Source of the DNA: Tritonibacter horizontis
Lineage (GTDB): Bacteria > Pseudomonadota > Alphaproteobacteria > Rhodobacterales > Rhodobacteraceae
Length of the DNA stretch: 64,000 nucleotides
Direction: 5' to 3'
Assembly (NCBI RefSeq): GCF_001518015.1
Contig: NZ_LPUY01000012.1
Span: 124,001-188,000 of the forward strand
Position 1 is the stretch's first letter. Every line of letters starts with the position of its first letter. Made by a program: the position numbers and the translations under genes. Below, piece by piece: positions 36,633 through 45,563 of the stretch. The notes under the pieces were generated by a model. That model saw nothing but the letters and a program-made list of their open reading frames with translations, had not been told where the DNA came from and searched no databases.

Positions 36633-37394
36633 TCAGTCGTGGAACAACGCCGAGCGGCCTCCGTCGATTGTGATTGTCTCGGCGTTGATGAATGGGGCTT
36701 CGTCTGACGCCAGGAACACGGCTGTCATGGCGACCTCCTCTGGTCGGCCGATCCGGCGTGGCGGATGCAGATCCTCGGCGCGCTGTCGTTCGGCGGCGGG
36801 ATCGGCGAAACCCGCCCAATAGTTTCGGGCGATTTCGGTATCGACATAGCCCGGGGCAATCGCGTTCACGCGCAGCCCCTCTGCGGCGTATTCGATCCCC
36901 AGCGACCGGGTCAGCCCAATCAGCCCGTGTTTGGCCACCGGATAGGGGAAGGTGTGGGGGATGATCTTGAAGCCGTGGGTGCTGGCGATGTTGATGATCG
37001 CCCCCGCGCGGCGGCTGCGCATGTCGGGCAGCACTGCCTCTGCCATGGCCCAGCAAGCTTCGAGATCCAGAGCCATGCACCGCGCCCATTCGGACCGCGG
37101 CATTTCGTGGGGGCGGTGAAACACGTTGGCCCCGGCGTTGTTCACAAGCACGTCGATCCGTCCGAAGCGATCCAGAGTCTCGCGGATCGTCCTGTCGACA
37201 TCCGTCTGCACTGTCACGTCACAGCGGCAAAAGTACCCGCCGACCTCTGTGGCGACGGCTGTCCCTGTCGCCGCGTCCAGTTCGGCGACCACGACCTGTG
37301 CCCCTTCGGAGACGAAGGCCCGGGCGATTGCCGCGCCGATGCCCCGGCCAGCCCCGGTGACGATGGCGATCTTGTCCTGCAAGCGTCCCGTCAT
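36633..37394 (-). CDS. Short-chain dehydrogenase/reductase
   Basis: The 253-residue classical SDR has cofactor motif VTGAGRGIGAAIA, NNAG at about residue 85, a catalytic serine in NIASTHG and the YPVAK catalytic pair. D in VAELDAATG favours NAD. ATG 37394 is preferred; GTG 37403 overlaps the dehydratase stop (GTGA) and is possible. It likely oxidises the sugar to its lactone before the dehydratase step. Confidence 0.85.
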   Translation of the reverse strand: MTGRLQDKIAIVTGAGRGIGAAIARAFVSEGAQVVVAELDAATGTAVATEVGGYFCRCDVTVQTDVDRTIRETLDRFGRIDVLVNNAGANVFHRPHEMPRSEWARCMALDLEACWAMAEAVLPDMRSRRAGAIINIASTHGFKIIPHTFPYPVAKHGLIGLTRSLGIEYAAEGLRVNAIAPGYVDTEIARNYWAGFADPAAERQRAEDLHPPRRIGRPEEVAMTAVFLASDEAPFINAETITIDGGRSALFHD

Positions 37395-37399
37395 GACGC

Positions 37400-38572
37400 T
37401 CACCAATCCACGACGGTGCCGTCAGGCAACACCGCGTTGCGGGTATGAAGCACTTCCTGCTGAAAAGGGTGGCCGGCGACTTCCGCCTCGTCGACCTCCA
37501 GCCCCAAGCCCGGTTTCTCCGGCAGCTCCCAGCGCCCGGCGACTTTATCGATGGGCCATTTGACGACGCTGTCATACCAGGGCACCGCGCCAACCATTTC
37601 TTCCTGGATGATATGGTTGGGGGTCGACACCCCGAAGTGCAGTGCCGCGACCCCGGCGATGGGTCCCAGCGGATTATGCGGCGCCACCCCGACCCCTGCG
37701 GTTTCGCACATGGCCGCGATCTTCTTTGCCTCCCACAGACCGCCGACATGCACGATATCCGGCTGCGCGATGTGAAAGGCCCCAGCCCTGAGCGCCGCAT
37801 CAAAATCTGCCCGACCAATGAGCCGTTCGCCCCCCGCGATGGTCACCGGCGATGACCGCGTAAGGTCGGCCATTGCAGCGGTATTTTCTGGCGGCACAGG
37901 TTCTTCGGCAAAGAGGATCCGGGCGGGTTCAAGAACCTTGAGGAATTCGCGTGCGAGAGAGGCGGAGCTGGGGCGGCCATGAAAATCGACCATTATGTCG
38001 ACCTCCGGCCCAACTTCGGCGCGCAAGGTATCGACAGCCTCGCCCACACGGTCGATGGCGCGGTTCGGAGCGATATAGTGCACATAGGGGATCGAGACGA
38101 CCTTGACCGCGTCATACCCGGCCTGAACAACGGCGCGGCCGCGCTCTGCCAGTTCCTGCGCGCCATCCGTTTCGTAAACTGAGGTCATGTTGCCCATGCC
38201 AAGATGCGTGTAAGTGCGCAGATGGTTGCGCACTTTACCCCCAAGCAATCGCCAGACCGGCGTGTCCAGAGATTTGCCGAGGATGTCCCAAAGCGCGATC
38301 TCGATCCCACTGATCGCGGACATCCCGATCACACCCATGCGCCAGAATCCATGGCGGGTCATGATCTGGTAGCACTGTTCAATATCGCGTGGGTCCTGCC
38401 CGATAAGCAGTGGCTCGATATCCGCAATGGCTCCGGTCACCGCACGTGTTTTCCATTCCAGCGTGGCTTCCCCCCAGCCGATCAGACCGGGCACGTCTGT
38501 TTCAACTCGGATAAACACCCAGTTGCGCATTTCGGCATTGCAGACGATCGCCGAGATCCTGGTTATCTGCAC
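37400..38572 (-). CDS. Sugar-acid dehydratase, DgoD-like (enolase superfamily)
   Basis: The 390-residue mandelate-racemase-subgroup enzyme has the base region YDAVKVV (K157), metal ligands D196 in VDFHGR, E223 in FAEEPVP and E249 in GGERL, D272, and the general acid H299 in PHNPLGPI. This arrangement is that of D-galactonate and related sugar-acid dehydratases. It opens an operon with SDR, importer and regulator. Galactonate, arabinonate or fuconate are the plausible substrates; aldolase genes are not in the window. Confidence 0.8.
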   Translation of the reverse strand: MQITRISAIVCNAEMRNWVFIRVETDVPGLIGWGEATLEWKTRAVTGAIADIEPLLIGQDPRDIEQCYQIMTRHGFWRMGVIGMSAISGIEIALWDILGKSLDTPVWRLLGGKVRNHLRTYTHLGMGNMTSVYETDGAQELAERGRAVVQAGYDAVKVVSIPYVHYIAPNRAIDRVGEAVDTLRAEVGPEVDIMVDFHGRPSSASLAREFLKVLEPARILFAEEPVPPENTAAMADLTRSSPVTIAGGERLIGRADFDAALRAGAFHIAQPDIVHVGGLWEAKKIAAMCETAGVGVAPHNPLGPIAGVAALHFGVSTPNHIIQEEMVGAVPWYDSVVKWPIDKVAGRWELPEKPGLGLEVDEAEVAGHPFQQEVLHTRNAVLPDGTVVDW

Positions 38573-38585
38573 GATGATTCCTCAG

Positions 38586-38602
38586 TAATTGTAGTATAAT
38601 TA
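38586..38602. promoter_or_regulatory. GntR-type operator upstream of dehydratase operon
   Basis: TAATTGTAGTATAATTA is a 17-base dyad with two mismatched positions, starting 14 bases before the dehydratase ATG. It matches the AT-rich dyads used by DgoR-like regulators, so the operon's own GntR protein is the likely ligand-responsive repressor. Confidence 0.6.
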
Positions 38603-39223
38603 AGTATCGATCATGAGACCTGTCAATACCAACCTCGGAGTGCGACACGGATTTGATGGCCTCACGGGCGGGCGTCTTGCGGTGGCGCGACACCCAATGG
38701 AACTCTGCGCGCGACGGCGGTTTCGGATGATTTCGTCGCCGAACTGTCCGGGGCCTATTCAGGCAGTGGGGTGAAATCCGTCCATATCGACCATCTTTCC
38801 GCGCAGTTTGTGTTCCCTGCGGACAAGCTCGAGGGGGGCTCACCAGCATCCTGTTTGGAGAGGTCCTCTCAGAACAGGAGCGTCATCCGTCAATAATTAA
38901 CATAATCTATCTTACGAGACTTTGATCTGTGTAGCCGCAAAAGCTAGGCTATCACTCTGCCCCACAGACTGCCACGGAGTGCGCATTGAGGCGCGGAGGC
39001 TTTCGCACAGCGCTGTGATACCCAAATGTCCGCTTGGCCGTGCGATGCCAAACCTCCTAACAACTCCTGGGAATTTGAACGGAAGCTGTGGAAGCATCAG
39101 ACGTGGTGTTTTGCGGCTGTGCAAAAAGATCAGGCTGACTACCAAAATAATTTTTGGAAATGTCGAAAACTGCAAACGTGAAGCGTCCTTGGGGTATCAA
39201 ACTTCAAACTCGAAGGAGCAAGA
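38603..39223. other. Long intergenic region, no recognised gene
   Basis: About 620 bases with promoters for both flanking transcripts. A plus-strand stretch near 38715-38840 reads DFVAELSGAYSGSGVKSVHI and looks coding, but it is bounded by stops and has no start. I regard it as a gene remnant of unknown family. GAAGGAG before 39224 is the ribosome site of the next gene. Confidence 0.5.
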
Positions 39224-39616
39224 ATGGTTTTTGCTATTACCCCCCTCTACGCACTGCCGGTGGCCGTGATTTATCTTGTCTTATGGTTTCGCGTTTCGGC
39301 AGCACGTGGCAGCACTGGCGTGTCCTTTGGCGATGGCGGCAATCCGATGCTGTTGCAGCGCATCCGGCAGCACAGCAATTGCGCGGAATGGTCGGCTTTT
39401 GTGCTGATCATGATGATCCTGGCCGAAGGCATGGGAACGCCCGCAGTCTGGCTGCACATCTCAGGCGCGCTGCTGCTGGTTGGCCGCATCGTGCATCCCT
39501 TTGGACTGACGCCGGACACGGTAAGTCATCCGCTGCGCTATGTCGGCAACGGCACCAACATCCTTGCCGCTCTCACTGCGTTGTTATGTATCTGTCATCA
39601 AATCCTCGGCCAATAG
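39224..39616 (+). CDS. MAPEG-family membrane protein
   Basis: The 130-residue protein has four hydrophobic helices. RIRQHSNCAEWSAFVLIMM carries the family motif of YecN-like MAPEG proteins, followed by GRIVHPFGL. Human relatives are microsomal glutathione transferases and eicosanoid enzymes; bacterial roles are mostly unknown. GAAGGAG lies nine bases before the ATG. It leads a small cluster with a DGPF protein and an ECF sigma factor. Confidence 0.85.
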   Translation: MVFAITPLYALPVAVIYLVLWFRVSAARGSTGVSFGDGGNPMLLQRIRQHSNCAEWSAFVLIMMILAEGMGTPAVWLHISGALLLVGRIVHPFGLTPDTVSHPLRYVGNGTNILAALTALLCICHQILGQ

Positions 39617-39649
39617 GCCAACACAGCTTTCTCAAAAAGGACTAACCCA

Positions 39650-40012
39650 ATGGACTATATGCTACTTCTCTACGGTGATCCGATGAAAGAACCCGCATAC
39701 GGGACGCCTGAATTTGACGAGATGATGTCGGGATATGCCACGCTGAGCGCGAGACTTAAGACCGATGGTGTCTTGAAAGGTGGCGAAGGCTTACAAGGCG
39801 TCGAAACGGCGACGTCGCTGCGCGTGCGTGCCGGTCGTGTGGAAACCATGGACGGTCCCTTTGCCGAAACCCGCGAGCATCTGGGCGGATACTATATAAT
39901 TAACGTGCCTGATCTGGATACGGCGCTGACCTATGCGGCCATGGTGCCCGCAGCGCTCTATGGCACGGTCGAAGTGCGGCCTATGATGGACTACAATCCG
40001 GCAGGCGATTGA
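39650..40012 (+). CDS. YCII-related / DGPF-domain protein
   Basis: The 120-residue protein has the exact family motif DGPFAETREHLGGYYII, with YMLLLYGD at the N terminus. DGPF proteins are small alpha/beta-barrel proteins found next to ECF42 sigma factors and are their likely output or partner. The stop overlaps the sigma factor start (TGATG), which confirms cotranslation. Confidence 0.88.
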   Translation: MDYMLLLYGDPMKEPAYGTPEFDEMMSGYATLSARLKTDGVLKGGEGLQGVETATSLRVRAGRVETMDGPFAETREHLGGYYIINVPDLDTALTYAAMVPAALYGTVEVRPMMDYNPAGD

Positions 40013-41250
40013 TGACCAACACCGTCCCCGGTTCCACAAGCCGTACCATCGCGGTGTCAAAAGAGCTCGACCGCGTGATGCGGCTGGATCGGGGACGGTT
40101 GATAGCGGCGCTGGCGGCAGGCTTGCGCGACCTCAGTCTTGCCGAAGATGTCTTGCAAGAGGCTGCCGTTTCGGCGCTTAAGCATTGGGGGCGATCAGGT
40201 TTGCCCAGATCGCCGCAAGGCTGGCTGCTGCAGGTGGCGCGGCGCAAGGCCATCGACCGACTGCGCAGTGCGAAACGCAGTAAGCTTCAAACTGAAGCGC
40301 TGGCGATTTTGACTGAGGGTGGGACCGCCCCTGATGCTGACGTTATTCCCGATCACCGGTTGCGCTTGATCTTCGCCTGCTGTCACCCTGCATTGGAGCC
40401 CAAATCGCGTGTCGCATTGACCCTTCGCACCGTTTGCGGTCTGACCACAGTCGAAATCGGCTGCGCCTTTTTGGACAATGACACGACGATGGGCCAACGA
40501 TTGAGCCGAGCCAAAGCAAAGATCTCGGCGGCAGGTATCCCTTTTGCCGTACCGGACCCCGAAATTTGGCCAGCCCGCCTAGATGCTGTGTTGACGACCG
40601 TCTATTTGATTTTCACCACCGGATACATCGCAGGACCCAATGAGCCGCGCGATTTGTGTCTTGAAGCCGAATATCTAATGCGATTGATCGATCAGCTACA
40701 CCCCGATGACGCCGAGATCGAGGGGGCGATGGCCATGATGCTGTTGACGGCAGCGCGTCGAGCGGCGCGTATCGGCGACGATGGTGCAAGCCTGCCGCCG
40801 ACGGAACAAGATCGCACTCTTTGGGATAGCGCGCGGATCACTGAAGGCCGCGCTCTACTGGCGCGCGCAGCAAAGAGGCGCAACGTAGGGCCTTTTCAGA
40901 TCAAGGCCGCAATCGCCGATTGCCAAATGGTCGACCCCGCTCCTGACTGGCCGCAAATAGCGGCCCTTTATCGCGCGCTTTGGCAGTATGAACCGACCTC
41001 TGTCGTCGCTCTCAATTCGGCGGTTGCAATGGCGGAAGCAGGGCAGGCAGAGCATGCGCTTGATTGGGTCGAAAGCCTTGCCGATCAGCTATCAAATTTT
41101 CAACCATGGCACGCCACACGCGCAGCATTGCTCGCCAAGACGGGCCGATACACGCAATCTGCCGCCGCCTATCGACATGCCATAGCGACGGCCCCGGGGC
41201 AGGCGGAGGCACTTTTTTTGGAGCGTCGATTGGCCGCCCTGCCGCAGTAA
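40012..41250 (+). CDS. ECF42-type RNA polymerase sigma factor
   Basis: The 412-residue protein has sigma region 2 (GLRDLSLAEDVLQEAAVSALK, QGWLLQVARRKAIDRLR) and region 4 (VALTLRTVCGLTTVEIG). A long C-terminal TPR-like domain contains RDLCLEAEYLMRLID and ends in helical repeats. This architecture and adjacency to a DGPF protein are hallmarks of the ECF42 group, which has no classical anti-sigma factor and is thought to be controlled through the C-terminal domain. Confidence 0.88.
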   Translation: MTNTVPGSTSRTIAVSKELDRVMRLDRGRLIAALAAGLRDLSLAEDVLQEAAVSALKHWGRSGLPRSPQGWLLQVARRKAIDRLRSAKRSKLQTEALAILTEGGTAPDADVIPDHRLRLIFACCHPALEPKSRVALTLRTVCGLTTVEIGCAFLDNDTTMGQRLSRAKAKISAAGIPFAVPDPEIWPARLDAVLTTVYLIFTTGYIAGPNEPRDLCLEAEYLMRLIDQLHPDDAEIEGAMAMMLLTAARRAARIGDDGASLPPTEQDRTLWDSARITEGRALLARAAKRRNVGPFQIKAAIADCQMVDPAPDWPQIAALYRALWQYEPTSVVALNSAVAMAEAGQAEHALDWVESLADQLSNFQPWHATRAALLAKTGRYTQSAAAYRHAIATAPGQAEALFLERRLAALPQ

Positions 41251-41657
41251 CCTGATTGTTGCAGCTCTCAAATCACAGTGGATGATCAGCGTCCAAACAG
41301 CCGCAGTCGCAACGCTGATGTTGAAAGCTGAGACCCATACGTTTGAGATACCCCCCTGTTTCATCCGCAAAGCGGACCTTCACGCGGATCGCAGAAATTC
41401 CCGCTCTCCGCCCCTCCGGCCTGTGGGTGTACCAACGCGGTCCGCACAAAACAGGCTTTCACGGAGCGTCTTTCCGCTGCCGTGGCGCTTCGCCCACCAA
41501 ACCGCTAAAAGCGCCCGCCTCGACTGGAAAGGTTCATCGTTCCCGCTCTAGGGCGCCGGGTGTGACTCGGTCCTGCGACAGCAGATCTCGCGGCCAATTT
41601 TGACAGGGCAGTGAAAATAAGCAGCCAGCAAAGACCCTTCTCTATCAGGAGACTGCC
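41251..41657. other. Intergenic region, no recognised gene
   Basis: About 400 bases. A possible -35 TTGACA lies at 41600-41605 and CAGGAG precedes 41658, so it holds the promoter of the toxin-antitoxin remnant. Arg/Pro-rich open frames here look like noise. Confidence 0.4.
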
Positions 41658-41820
41658 ATGACAGCGGTCGCACAAGATGCATCGAAACTCACAGATCGGT
41701 ATCAAGGCGCATCCGAACCGTATTCGGGCGTTCGACGGGGCATTGCATGACCGTCTTGCAGCACTGGTCGGTGACGTTGACGTCGATCTCGATGCGCCGC
41801 TTACGCTTGAGGATGAATGA
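41658..41820 (+). pseudogene. prlF: PrlF-like antitoxin with internal deletion
   Basis: After a good ribosome site (CAGGAG) the frame reads MTAVAQDASKLTDRYQ, the normal start of a PrlF/SohA AbrB-type antitoxin. It then jumps out of frame. Another frame supplies the native C terminus AFDGALHDRLAALVGDVDV and TLEDE, whose TGA overlaps the yhaV ATG. The central beta-strand DNA-binding part is missing. An internal deletion near 41704 that shifts the frame explains this, so no functional antitoxin can be made. Confidence 0.75.
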
Positions 41821-42344
41821 CTGGCGATCCCGCGCCCACCCCAGCGTCACTCGTCGTGAATGGATGGTCGATTTATGGGCATCCACTCTTTCTGGACCAG
41901 TTCGAAGGGCTGACCCTGGAGGTCGAGGCACGTAAGGTGCGCGACCCCAAGACCTGGCGCAACAAAAATTGCACAAAACGGCTGGCCGGTCTCTTCAAGC
42001 TGGTGACCGAGGCCATACCGGCGGATCCGGGTGCCGCGACCTTCCGGCAAGGCGGCACACTCGGCGATCACCGCAAGCACTGGTTCCGGGCGAAATTCTT
42101 CCAACAGTATCAGTTGTTCTACCGGTTCAACAGCGGTGCAAAGGTCATCGTGATCGCATGGGCGTTGCCCGAGCAGAAACAGCCGGGACTTTGCGGCGCG
42201 CGGGCGGGGGCCATCCGGTGGTCCCCGCCTTTTGCGTGTCATCGCGCGCACGGTGGCAAAGGCTATTCAGATCGCATCCAGATCCGCGTCACGATCCAGA
42301 GCAGAAGGCCAATGCCGATCAGTGCCGTGGCAATCCCGTACTGA
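41817..42344 (+). pseudogene. yhaV: YhaV-like toxin, C terminus lost
   Basis: The RelE-superfamily ribonuclease YhaV is recognisable from VNGWSIYGHPLF through FRQGGTLGDHRKHWFRAKFF and FYRFNSGAKVIVIAWALPE. The family normally ends with a DAYxxFxxML(xx)GHPP segment. Here that is replaced by low-complexity sequence reading through a terminator hairpin and antisense into the next gene. Loss of the C terminus probably inactivates the toxin, which fits the broken antitoxin upstream. Confidence 0.7.
42203..42233 (+). terminator. Rho-independent terminator
   Basis: GGCGGGGGCCA (42203-42213) pairs with TGGTCCCCGCC (42219-42229) with one G-U pair, then TTTT. It can serve the plus-strand toxin gene, and with the opposite orientation possibly the convergent permease gene. 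Confidence 0.75.
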
Positions 42345-43465
42345 GCCGGATCGCGGCCTGTCCACGGCCCCACCAGGAAGGCGCAGGTCGCCGCACCGGC
42401 CACAGCCACCCAGACCGGCGTGCGAAAATGTATGTGCTCGACCTTGTCTTTCTTCAGGACAAGGGCCGCGATGTTGACCACGGCGAAAACCGCCAGAAGC
42501 AACAACGCCGTGGTGCCGCCAAGTTGTGGAACAGCTCCGACAAAGGTGATCAGACCTGCGGCCAGCGCAGTGGTGAACAGGATCGCGGTTACCGGCGTCT
42601 GCCGACGGCGGTTGACCTTTCCAAGCACGGAGGGCAGCACAGCTTCCTGGCTCATGCCGTAAACCAGCCGGCTTGCCATCAAGAGGTTGATCAAAGCAGA
42701 GTTGCCGACGGCGATCATCGTGATCAGCCCGAAGATCCACGAGGGAAATCCAGGCGCGCCTGCCTCCACGACCTTCAGCAGCGGGGTGTCACCCTCGGCG
42801 AGTTCTTCAACCGGAACGATGGAGATCGCGACGATCGAGACCAGCACATAAAGCACTGCGGCGATGCCCAGGCCGGCAAAGAGCATCTTGGGGAAGTTGC
42901 GGCTTGGATTTGTGGTTTCTTCGGCCATGTTCACGGAGTCTTCGAACCCGACCATGGCGAAGAATGCCAGCGTTGTCCCGGCAATGACGGGCCAGAATGT
43001 GCCGCCATCGCTGCTGTCAAAGGTGAAGGCCCGACCGATGTCGGCCTCGCCAGCGCCAAACAACAACAAGCCGATGCCGAGAATGATGATCAGGCCGGTC
43101 AGCTCGATGCAGGTGAAGACGGCGTTGACAAGAACGCTTTCCCCGACACCGCGCATGTTGATCAATGCAATTATCGCAACAAAACCGAGGCCGATCAGGG
43201 TAATGGCCCAACTCCCGAGCTCCAGTGCGAAACCAGTTGAGAGGTTCTCCGCAAAGGCCCGCGCCGCGGTCGAGGACGAGGTCAACCCCGAGGCCATCAC
43301 CGCAAAAGCCACCAGGAAGGTCACGAAATGAAGACCAAAGGCCTTTTGCGTATAGAGTGCGGCCCCTGCTGCCTTGGGATATTTGGTGACCAGTTCGAGA
43401 TAACTGCAGGCGGTCAGCGCTGCGACGACAAATGCGACTAGAAACGGCAGCCAGGCGTATCTCAT
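42263..43465 (-). pseudogene. APC-family amino-acid permease, N terminus missing
   Basis: The 400-residue product keeps about ten membrane helices of the APC superfamily (ACSYLELVTKYPKAAGAALY, GFEDSVNMAEETTNPSRNFP). It begins directly with MRYAWLPFLVAFV. The family's first helix with the glycine-rich GxGIFV substrate motif is absent, and the ATG has no ribosome site. Upstream sequence belongs to a cytochrome oxidase subunit in a different frame. A deletion has therefore removed the start of this gene; transport activity is unlikely. Confidence 0.75.
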
Positions 43466-43865
43466 TGGCCGAGACGATAGGTGTCTCAGCCCCTTCGGGC
43501 CAGTATTCCACCCGCCACCACCATTGCTCGCCGGTGACATGCACCACCAACCCATCGCCCGGCTGGCGCGGATCGGGTAGAAGCGACAGCCCCCATATGA
43601 GAAGCACAGTCAGGATGATTGAAGGCAGAACAATCCCGCCCCCGATCAGCAGTGGCCGGGCGAGATGAGCACCAAAGCGCCCTGGCGCAACGCGAGACAC
43701 ATAGAAAAACGCACCATTGAGCAGGAGCCAAAGCACACAGGCTCCGACAAGCATGACCAGGAACAGCTGCCCAATCGCGGCCGCATCCTCCCCGGCAATG
43801 TTCAGAGAGGATTGCGCACGGCCGCAGCCTGCAAGCGCCAGAAGGGGGAGAAAACGACTGCGCAA
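43466..43865 (-). pseudogene. coxB: Cytochrome c oxidase subunit II (CoxB) N-terminal remnant
   Basis: From TTG 43865 (GGAG five bases upstream) the frame gives a lipoprotein signal FLPLLALAGCG. It continues with two membrane helices (LFLVMLVGACVLWLLLNGAFF; PSIILTVLLIWGLSLLP) and VHVTGEQWWWRVEYWPEG, the characteristic CoxB sequence. It stops resembling CoxB after SANEIR near 43460, where the copper-A domain should follow. The rest is replaced by the permease gene. Confidence 0.75.
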
Positions 43866-44382
43866 ATCGGCTCCATGTTCGAAACAACGGGTTCCCCCTG
43901 CCGACACAGAAGGGCACATGTGTGAAAACGCCGCTGGTCCTAAAAGGTTCCACATTTTTTGCCCGTCGCAATCCGGCCCGCGGCTGGATGATGCTGATGA
44001 GCCGCTGGCCGTCCGCCGTGGCGCTTCCCCGCCCCCTCTTTCGGTTGCAACGGCGGCAATGCCTTGCCCGTCGATCCAGCGTGCCACCCGGAACGCCGTC
44101 AAAGCGGCCCTGGCGATGCCACGCGCCGAGAGCGGGATGAAAATAAGTCTCCAACCATATTTCGTTGAGTAGTCCTGCGTCTCAATCCGAAAAACGTCAC
44201 GCCTGGACGCAATCAGGGATGCGGCGACAGGTTTCACAAAGGAAAATAGATGAAAGGATTCAGGTAGTTGTGCTGGAGAGGCAAAAAAATTTCGTCGCGA
44301 TGAAACAGGAGACGGATTGATGCGTTGGCCTATCGACAGGCGCACGCCCTGTATCCGAGTAACTCTATACGAGGAGACACTT
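43866..44382. other. Intergenic region, no recognised gene
   Basis: About 520 bases between the CoxB remnant and the PRC-barrel gene. Open frames on both strands are Arg/Pro-rich and lack starts. GAGGAG before 44383 is the ribosome site of the next gene. Confidence 0.4.
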
Positions 44383-45306
44383 ATGAAACATCTTTTCACA
44401 ACCACCGCTCTCGCCACGATGATCGCACTGCCCGTGGCCGCACAGGACACGATGTCCACGGCAGAGACCAATGGCTATGAACAGATGCAACAAATGGAGA
44501 TCAAGGTAAGCAACCTTCTGGATCACCAGATCTACATGCCACACTCTGACTCCGCAGGCGCAATGTCTGACAATGACACCGCGGACTACGGCACCAATCT
44601 GCCAACCGATACCGCGTCCAACACGGCCACCGACGGCGAAACCATCGAGCACCGCAGCCAAGATACCACTGTTGCCGGGCACATCGGTGCCGTCTCTGAT
44701 GTTCAGGACGACTGGCAGATGGTCGGTGAGGTCGATGATGTCCTGCTGAGCCGCGACGGTGAGGTCCAGGGTCTGATCGTCGACGCCGGGGGTTTCTTGG
44801 GCATGGGAGAGACCGAAAAACAGATTTCGATAAACCAGATCCGCTTCGTTGAGGATTCTGACGATGAAGGCGAATTCGTCTTGGTTTACTCCGGTGACAA
44901 ATCCACCTTCGGTCAGTCCGAGACCTTTGACGAAGCCCGCGCCCGGGACGAAGGTTGGCGCCGCGCAAGCGAAACCGAAGAGGCCCGGATGTGGGAAGAA
45001 GAGCGCACCAGCCAGACCCGCGACGTCGAGCTGGCGCAGTTGACCACGGATGAGCTGCTCGGCGCAGCCGCCTATGGGTCCAACGAGGAGTGGGTCGGCG
45101 AAGTCAGCGACCTGTCCCTGAGCGAAGATGGCAAGATGGACGCCATCATTCTTGACGTCGGTGGCTTCCTCGGGATTGGCGAAAAAGCCGTGGCCATAAA
45201 GCCTAGCCAGGTCGAAATTGTCCGCGTTGGCGGCGATGACCTGCGGGCCTATGTGAACGCCACCGAGGAGCAACTGGAATCGATGAAAGCTTGGGACGAG
45301 AGTTAA
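44383..45306 (+). CDS. Exported PRC-barrel domain protein
   Basis: The 307-residue protein has signal peptide MKHLFTTTALATMIALPVAA. Two PRC-barrel repeats follow: one with VGEVDDVLLSRDGEVQGLIV and GGFLGMGE near residues 115-150, the other with VGEVSDLSLSEDGKMDAIIL and GGFLGIGEKAVAI near residues 245-280. It is acidic throughout. GAGGAG precedes ATG 44383. Periplasmic PRC-barrel proteins of this type are common in Rhodobacterales and linked to stress or envelope functions; the precise role is unknown. Confidence 0.85.
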   Translation: MKHLFTTTALATMIALPVAAQDTMSTAETNGYEQMQQMEIKVSNLLDHQIYMPHSDSAGAMSDNDTADYGTNLPTDTASNTATDGETIEHRSQDTTVAGHIGAVSDVQDDWQMVGEVDDVLLSRDGEVQGLIVDAGGFLGMGETEKQISINQIRFVEDSDDEGEFVLVYSGDKSTFGQSETFDEARARDEGWRRASETEEARMWEEERTSQTRDVELAQLTTDELLGAAAYGSNEEWVGEVSDLSLSEDGKMDAIILDVGGFLGIGEKAVAIKPSQVEIVRVGGDDLRAYVNATEEQLESMKAWDES

Positions 45307-45347
45307 GATCGTCGATCCAATGATCGGGAATACATCCCGCCAGGCGC

Positions 45348-45373
45348 AAGGGGTGCGGTGATCCGCACCCCTT
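45348..45373 (+). terminator. Rho-independent terminator
   Basis: AAGGGGTGCGG (45348-45358) pairs with CCGCACCCCTT (45363-45373) around a 4-base loop and is followed by TCT. It closes the PRC-barrel transcript. Confidence 0.8.
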
Positions 45374-45563
45374 TCTGCCCGTCACGACCGCACCCCAATC
45401 GATGGGACATCGCGCGTAGGCGATGGCCTGCCCGTTTCAGGGACAGCTTGCGCTATGAACCGCTCACACCCGGCGCACAGGAGCGGCGCGACTGCCTCTG
45501 TCGGGAACACGCCCCCTGTCTGAGTGGCTCCTTCAACAACCCAACCACGTCAGGAGGTCCGAG

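Noticed and set aside
43017-44471. A 484-codon open frame joining CoxB-like and other sequence
   Set aside because: Only the part between about 43865 and 43460 resembles CoxB. The rest is out of frame with the permease or lacks protein character.
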